The notes under the pieces were generated by a model. That model was not told where the DNA came from. It did not search any database and saw only the letters and a list, made by a program, of their open reading frames with translations. A stretch of 11,212 bases of DNA from Bacilli bacterium (GTDB taxonomy: Bacteria; Bacillota_I; Bacilli_A; ML615J-28; CAG-698): contig JAQUUM010000027.1 of assembly GCA_028693885.1 (NCBI GenBank), positions 1 to 11,212 of the forward strand, given 5' to 3'. Both the position numbers and the translations under genes were made by a program. Positions 7,901 through 11,212 of the stretch are shown here, piece after piece (positions within the stretch are counted from its first letter, which is position 1; each line of letters starts with the position of its first letter).

Positions 7901-9938
7901 CATAAACCTTACCTTCAGCGTATGATGAAGGCAAATCTGGGAATAATTGTTGTAACATAGTTTTAAATAAACTATTAATATTAGAAGTCATATTAACAAT
8001 TTGACTTTCCTCATTATATACTGGGACTAAATCTCCTGTTAATAATTGCGATTGAGAAAGATAATAACTAAGTTTATCAAGATCAGCATTTTCTAAAAGC
8101 GGTCCATAAATATTATCAAAATTGAAATTTTCTTTTGGTAAACTTAGTACATCTGCAGCTCTTGCCGACTCGTAGAAAAAATATAATAATGATGTGAATT
8201 CTCTAACCGCTGTTTCGTTATCAGACCAATCAATTTGCTCCATAGACTCAATATAGAAAAATGAACTATACTCACTAGGTAGCACTTCTTGGTAACTACT
8301 AACAACAACTGAAGTCATAGCTTTTGTAAGCAAAGTAGAATTAACTAATGATTGTGCTAAATTTTTTATATCTTCTTCTACTACTTTTGAATAGTCAATA
8401 TTAACATTTACAGTGCTACCATTGGTCATAGGACTCGAAAATCCAAATATCGTATTTGTGTCTAATTCACCATAGAAATGCAATCTTTGGATAGCTTCAT
8501 GGATTAAACCAATATTTCTAATTTCGTTTTGCCAATTTACTGTATCAAAGTCAACTTCATCAATTCCGAATTGCCCTATCATTGCAGAATATTGTTCTTG
8601 TTCTAGCAAATAGTTTACAACTAAAGGAATTCCTACTCCAATAGTATCAATTCCACCAACACTATTGAAAATATTTTTAACTATTTCAGGATCTAAATTA
8701 AAATAGTCAATGTTTATATTACCTTCAGTATCTGTCTGCATTAAACTTAAACCATCAGCCAAAGCATATCCAATTTTTCTAATATCATAAACTACATCAA
8801 TTTCAGAAAGTGCTGAAGTAACATCTGATGTTATGTTGAACTCTTGTTTTAAACTTGAAATTTGAGAAATATCATCTCCATATAATACTAGATCAACTCC
8901 TATAGGAATTAAAACGTTTATAAGTTTTAAAGATGTTAAATCATCAATAACACCTTTAACAACATCATTTTCAAGAGCTAAAACTTTTGATAAAGTAGCT
9001 CCATTTTCAAAAAAACCAACTTCATTTAATCTTTTATATGCATTTGCAACTGTAGCAATTTCTTTAGTTAATTGAATTCCTTCTTCATCTACAGCGATTT
9101 TAAAAACCTCATTAAATAAATATTCATCTAATTTAACTCCATTCGCTGAAAAAAGCCCATTCATTTGACCAGCAACTGAATTCCTATAAACTTGAGTCAA
9201 TTCAAGCATATCATTGATTTGAGAAAAAGATTCTAAAGGATCACTAAAAAGTATTTCAGAATTTACACTATCTACAATTACCATAGAATCATCAATAACA
9301 ACAGCATGAAATTGACTAGTAGGAGATGATTGAATACTTGATATAGCACCAGATATAGTTGAACCAATTGAAGCAATTCCCGCTAAAGGAAAACTTATCA
9401 CGAAAAATAAAAGCGCTCCTTTTAATCCTCCAACTGCCATTCCACCAAGCCTTGAAAAAATTGATTTTTTTCTTCTTCTGCCATTCTTTTTTCTTGGTCT
9501 TACAAGTAGCCATAAAATAAAAGCAACTACACCACCTACAGACGAAAAGGCTAAAAATACTATAGATACAAATATTACTATTCTTACTATCATCCCAATT
9601 AAACCATTAAATAAAGAAGCAAAATCAGGACTTTGTTCCATCAAAGTTCCAAAAGTTGGAAAAAATGAATTAATAATTTGATTAATTGACTCATCGAATT
9701 TAGTAATAGTAACACCATTAAAATTCAAGTTTAAAAAACTAAAATCATACCCTAATACTAGATTAGTCAAAGTAGGCATCATTAACCAGCCACCTATAAG
9801 AATAACTAAAGTAAAGGCAAAGAAAAATATGGATTTAAAAGTTCCTCTTATAAATCCAATGAACGCAAAAAGCCCTACCAAAGCAGCAAATGCAATATTC
9901 ATATATAAAGCAATTTGATTAACATCTATAGCAGGCAT
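4941..9938 (-). CDS. Giant membrane-anchored protein: CvpA-like domain plus long repeat-built extracytoplasmic region
   Basis: 1665 residues, unbroken; start ATG 9938 with GGTGAGGG (9946-9953) upstream and TAA stop. Residues 1-192 look like a CvpA-family membrane domain: helices at about 9-31, 37-56, 112-146 and 167-190, with the family's basic turn RGTFKS after helix 1 and a GG-rich RLGGMAVGGLKGALL entry to helix 4. Basic loops (31-36 and 147-159, RPRKKNGRRRKK) lie between helices 1-2 and 3-4, so the positive-inside rule places the remaining ~1470 residues outside the cell. That region is acidic, has only one cysteine that I can see and no sortase signal. It is built from degenerate modules marked by a Trp near an acidic cluster, then E[IL]..L[LI].A...L, then D-rich turns and L..S.[VI]....[VIN]..I. 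Anchor Trp are at 469, 571, 681, 758, 836, 1006, 1085, 1172, 1263, 1460 and 1555. Typical CvpA proteins are under about 200 residues, so this is a large extension. Function unknown; a surface or adhesion/envelope-scaffold role is inferred. Confidence 0.88.
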   Translation of the reverse strand: MPAIDVNQIALYMNIAFAALVGLFAFIGFIRGTFKSIFFFAFTLVILIGGWLMMPTLTNLVLGYDFSFLNLNFNGVTITKFDESINQIINSFFPTFGTLMEQSPDFASLFNGLIGMIVRIVIFVSIVFLAFSSVGGVVAFILWLLVRPRKKNGRRRKKSIFSRLGGMAVGGLKGALLFFVISFPLAGIASIGSTISGAISSIQSSPTSQFHAVVIDDSMVIVDSVNSEILFSDPLESFSQINDMLELTQVYRNSVAGQMNGLFSANGVKLDEYLFNEVFKIAVDEEGIQLTKEIATVANAYKRLNEVGFFENGATLSKVLALENDVVKGVIDDLTSLKLINVLIPIGVDLVLYGDDISQISSLKQEFNITSDVTSALSEIDVVYDIRKIGYALADGLSLMQTDTEGNINIDYFNLDPEIVKNIFNSVGGIDTIGVGIPLVVNYLLEQEQYSAMIGQFGIDEVDFDTVNWQNEIRNIGLIHEAIQRLHFYGELDTNTIFGFSSPMTNGSTVNVNIDYSKVVEEDIKNLAQSLVNSTLLTKAMTSVVVSSYQEVLPSEYSSFFYIESMEQIDWSDNETAVREFTSLLYFFYESARAADVLSLPKENFNFDNIYGPLLENADLDKLSYYLSQSQLLTGDLVPVYNEESQIVNMTSNINSLFKTMLQQLFPDLPSSYAEGKVYDWSEENIRSSLYASRIIVQMGLIESDFLLTDVTNDQIEELAFYMIRSDVFKSILNKLIQFVSVDISMSTPLALMEEDEWDQDEIEYFFKAVKLLQSKFETYPNLESAFMSLNTTELTECIKSTVFRNTLVDFVKNAAGTSGALYDIIIVSNVSDSDWEYIDEDNTGELTKFFEGLRILMGGVSTFEQMQDHLDTINIVSNLNDDDLDVIFESIILRDSIVHQVNKQATGVQAIIVIPDGIDLTDTARGSELRKLLLSVNLITGGAALPTPSEIIDNVLSLTDPELDQLVASGVISATIINKLYNYRYTLATPDNVLYIPFEENDSLWDTELKKLLKAIILVSEGTISGIDGNGDAVADRVLSYDDVEIDILEDSEVMFLSIVNRIIIAGESNSYLNIRYDINDPIWRPDGGRELRFLIKAINKMLDDTVNRTISEISISGVQNLQENKETLLMSRIISESIVEELVNQSLLNPLLRIPDDLYNAGDYLDVEDWYNLYDTEYLISYEGEASKAIGGFDELIGDGNIVDAINLFLGNQMTVILGKDFEILVDSRIVENSVVYQVESVIGVGGSMENYVVSPAHEDWYREYVLEVLEEGELLPFLQALKMLQDAGVSYQDITFDSLKDSDIDGVEAALLHSDVLENSLNKMISRVLTDTGDSRYDNAIDRINDPLDPVAWGEMPVYTVVNLYPDVVLNEYTELYLLLKAMTDASDLDSLVGFEDIDTLIERDDLANLLHNLNKSSVLRPILQTSIKEKFDENLVPGENSWMVTDEVEDATDEDWKSEIDLITNLLYTTNTNGISISNPIDPLDDAISLTVLEGILYNINDSFLLDINQIRHAMLSGLNGFFGPNFSIDDIGDEDNVILVQGIVDPHDAWEAEIADLILIIGELRTFGTTSHDLSAVDWSSETQTNQLGDIFNAMAATGTLKPSMQIVIDSTIDNVEALLGIPSIDPYVPDPTIFIVDDTTNYRDITDVIRDAYIAITTP
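4950..8550 (-). repeat. Degenerate protein repeat array (about 77-110 residues per unit) within the giant gene
   Basis: The encoded protein repeats a pattern rather than the DNA. Each unit has an acidic-Trp turn (DW.SE, DEW.QDE, SLWDTE, EDWKSE, DAWEAE), a helix of type EL..LLKAI.L (for example ELKKLLKAIILV, ELRFLIKAINKM, ELYLLLKAM, EIADLILIIGEL), a variable Asp/Ile segment, and a second helix ending in S.V....[IVN]..I. Spacings between anchor Trp or their equivalents are about 102, 110, 77, 78, ~90, ~80, 79, 87, 91, ~111, ~86 and 95 residues. Two further units without the Trp can be made out between residues ~240 and 460. No near-identical DNA repeats are seen, so the array is old or diverging quickly. 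Confidence 0.7.
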
Positions 9939-9945
9939 ATTAGTT

Positions 9946-9999
9946 CCCTCACCTTTATTCTTTCAATGTTATTATAACAAAAATATCAATATTTGTAAA
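9946..9999 (-). promoter_or_regulatory. Promoter and ribosome site of the giant CvpA-repeat gene
   Basis: On the minus strand TTTACA (9994-9999) and a consensus TATAAT (9971-9976) are separated by exactly 17 bases, a near-ideal vegetative sigma-factor promoter. Transcription should begin near 9964, giving a leader of about 25 bases that holds GGTGAGGG (9946-9953) before ATG 9938. No operator-like palindrome is obvious. The gene is therefore probably expressed well and transcribed alone, ending at the hairpin at 4897-4928. Confidence 0.75.
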
Positions 10000-10042
10000 T
10001 ATGTTTAGTGATTGGTTAATCTTCATTTAATAAATAGTTTTT

Positions 10043-10086
10043 ATTACATTTTTAATAAATATGTGTTAAAATTGATTTTAGGTGAT
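10043..10086 (+). promoter_or_regulatory. Probable promoter and ribosome site of the DUF2156 gene
   Basis: ATTACA (10043-10048) and TAAAAT (10067-10072) are 18 bases apart, and a TG one base before the -10 (10064-10065) makes it an extended -10 element. A ribosome site, AGGTGAT (10080-10086), precedes ATG 10090. A start near 10079 would leave a leader of only about 11 bases, so the real start may be slightly upstream, or the leader is very short. The rest of the 151-bp divergent gap between the two genes is plain AT-rich DNA with no other signal that I can see. Confidence 0.5.
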
Positions 10087-10089
10087 TTT

Positions 10090-11212
10090 ATGTTTAAAGA
10101 TATATCAATAGATAACTACAAAACAATAAGTTCTTTTCTTAATTTTGAATTCAACAAAGACTATATCGAAAGTGAATTACAGTTTCAAAATATTTTTGCA
10201 TGGAAAGAAACAGACAACCTTAAATTGTATATTAATCATAATTATGCAGTCTTAAAAGGAAAAATATTTTGTGATTTCTTCTTTCCTCCCATCGCCAAAG
10301 ACGAAAAATCGTTTTCTGAAGCTCTATCCTTTATTGAAAACTATTGCTATGAAAAATCTATCCCCATATTGTTTTACGCAATTCCCGAGAAATTCAAAAA
10401 CTACTTTCAAAATTATAAACTTTTTTCACAAAGAAACTATTTCGAATACATTCATTTATCAAAAGATTTAATAGAATTAAAAGGGAAAAAGTATCATTCT
10501 AAAAGAAACCACATTTCACAATTTCTTAAAACGCATAGTTATGAGTTTCTTTCCTATGAAAAAAAATTTAGAGAAGATGTTGAAAAATTAATCGATTTTT
10601 GGAATTCAAAAAACGAAAAAACTAATGAGAAACAAGCAATATTTAACATTTTAGATAATTTATTTTTTTTAGATTGCTTTTGTGATTGCATATTTGTAGA
10701 CAATTATTTATGTGGATTTGCAATTGGTTTTATATCAAACAATACAGGAATAATTCTCTTTGAAAAAGCAAATATTGAGTGTACCGGTATTTACACAATG
10801 CTAGAAAATTTATTTATAAAAAAACACTTTTCCGAAGTGCTTTATGTAAACAGACAAGAAGATATGGGGAAAGAAACTCTTAGAAAATCTAAGTTATCTT
10901 ACAATCCTGAATTCTTAGCTAAAAAATACCTTGCTGTTAAGCCATTAAACCAACAACTCTATAATTTATATTCATTAGGGTTCCCAACTGATAGCACTTA
11001 CTACAAAGAATTTTTCTTTACTGAAAAAATTAAGCACTTAAAATATAAACTATTAAGAAAACACAATCTTGTTCTTTCAATGTTTTTTTATAAAGAACAA
11101 ATTTTAAATATCTTAAATGTTGAATTTAAGGCAAAATTTATTTTAGCATTAACTTCTCATATTAATTACAGAAAACTCCACCTAGCTACAAAACTACTTT
11201 GCTCAGGCTTAA
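10090..11212 (+). CDS. DUF2156 (LPG synthase C-terminal-like) protein fused to a GNAT domain, partial at right edge
   Basis: 374 codons are visible from ATG 10090; the gene runs off the right edge and is longer than those 374 residues. Residues ~20-285 match the DUF2156 fold, which shares the double acyltransferase-like fold of aminoacyl-phosphatidylglycerol synthases. Motifs are KGKKYHSKRNHISQF (131-145, with K138, R139 and N140) and NRQEDMGKETLRKSKLSY (254-271), the conserved N.E.D.G...LRK.K.SY block. A second domain of GNAT type begins near residue 290 (LYSLGFPTDSTYYKEFF). Its acetyl-CoA loop, YRKLHLATKLL (360-370), keeps the Arg and Ala but has His364 where Gly is usual. The protein has no membrane segment, so it differs from MprF and should be cytosolic. 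The natural substrate of such proteins is not known with certainty. It is transcribed divergently from the giant gene. Domain calls are made by eye from motif memory. Confidence 0.85.
   Translation, partial: MFKDISIDNYKTISSFLNFEFNKDYIESELQFQNIFAWKETDNLKLYINHNYAVLKGKIFCDFFFPPIAKDEKSFSEALSFIENYCYEKSIPILFYAIPEKFKNYFQNYKLFSQRNYFEYIHLSKDLIELKGKKYHSKRNHISQFLKTHSYEFLSYEKKFREDVEKLIDFWNSKNEKTNEKQAIFNILDNLFFLDCFCDCIFVDNYLCGFAIGFISNNTGIILFEKANIECTGIYTMLENLFIKKHFSEVLYVNRQEDMGKETLRKSKLSYNPEFLAKKYLAVKPLNQQLYNLYSLGFPTDSTYYKEFFFTEKIKHLKYKLLRKHNLVLSMFFYKEQILNILNVEFKAKFILALTSHINYRKLHLATKLLCSGL

Noticed and set aside
4941..9938. Sortase-anchored surface protein
   Set aside because: The C-terminus ends in RDAYIAITTP with no LPxTG, hydrophobic segment or basic tail; anchoring is by the N-terminal helices.
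10271..10471. Plus-strand frame of 66 codons inside the DUF2156 gene
   Set aside because: It overlaps the main frame, which carries conserved motifs throughout; it is an out-of-frame shadow.
1..11212. Insertion sequences, CRISPR array, tRNA or rRNA
   Set aside because: I saw no transposase frame, no regularly spaced identical direct repeats, and no tRNA- or rRNA-like stretch in the few intergenic gaps.

Overview
The window is strongly AT-rich and looks like chromosomal DNA of a low-GC Gram-positive bacterium or a close wall-less relative (Bacillota or Mycoplasmatota, for example an Acholeplasma or Izemoplasma type). The reasons are AGGAGG-type ribosome binding sites, lipobox (…C) lipoprotein signals with no sign of an outer membrane, sigma-A-like promoters, TGG for tryptophan, and TGA used as a real stop at an ATGA gene overlap. 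The last point argues against the Mycoplasma/Spiroplasma code. Placement below phylum level is a guess.

Layout. Positions 1-1949 (minus, cut by the left edge) encode a lipoprotein with four bacterial Ig-like (Big2-type) repeats and a family 3 glycoside hydrolase domain of the NagZ type. Positions 2012-4841 (minus) hold a tight four-gene operon, transcribed as: a small secreted beta-rich protein, a lipoprotein, an ABC ATPase and a six-helix ABC permease. Every junction inside it overlaps. Positions 4897-4928 form a clear rho-independent terminator that ends the gene upstream. That gene, 4941-9938 (minus), encodes a 1665-residue protein: a CvpA-like four-helix membrane domain followed by about 1470 residues predicted to lie outside the cell, built from degenerate repeats of about 80-110 residues. 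A 151-bp divergent intergenic region (9939-10089) carries a good promoter for the giant gene and a plausible one for the rightward gene. Positions 10090-11212 (plus, cut by the right edge) encode a DUF2156 domain followed by the start of a GNAT acetyltransferase domain.

How the genes fit together. Four of the six gene products on the minus strand are secreted or exposed: the GH3 lipoprotein, the beta-rich secreted protein, the second lipoprotein and the giant CvpA-repeat protein. The window therefore reads as a cell-envelope or surface region. The two most interesting elements are the giant CvpA-anchored repeat protein, whose repeats I do not recognise, and the secreted protein/lipoprotein/ABC operon. 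The gene set of that operon resembles export, immunity or sensing cassettes, but its function cannot be named from sequence alone.
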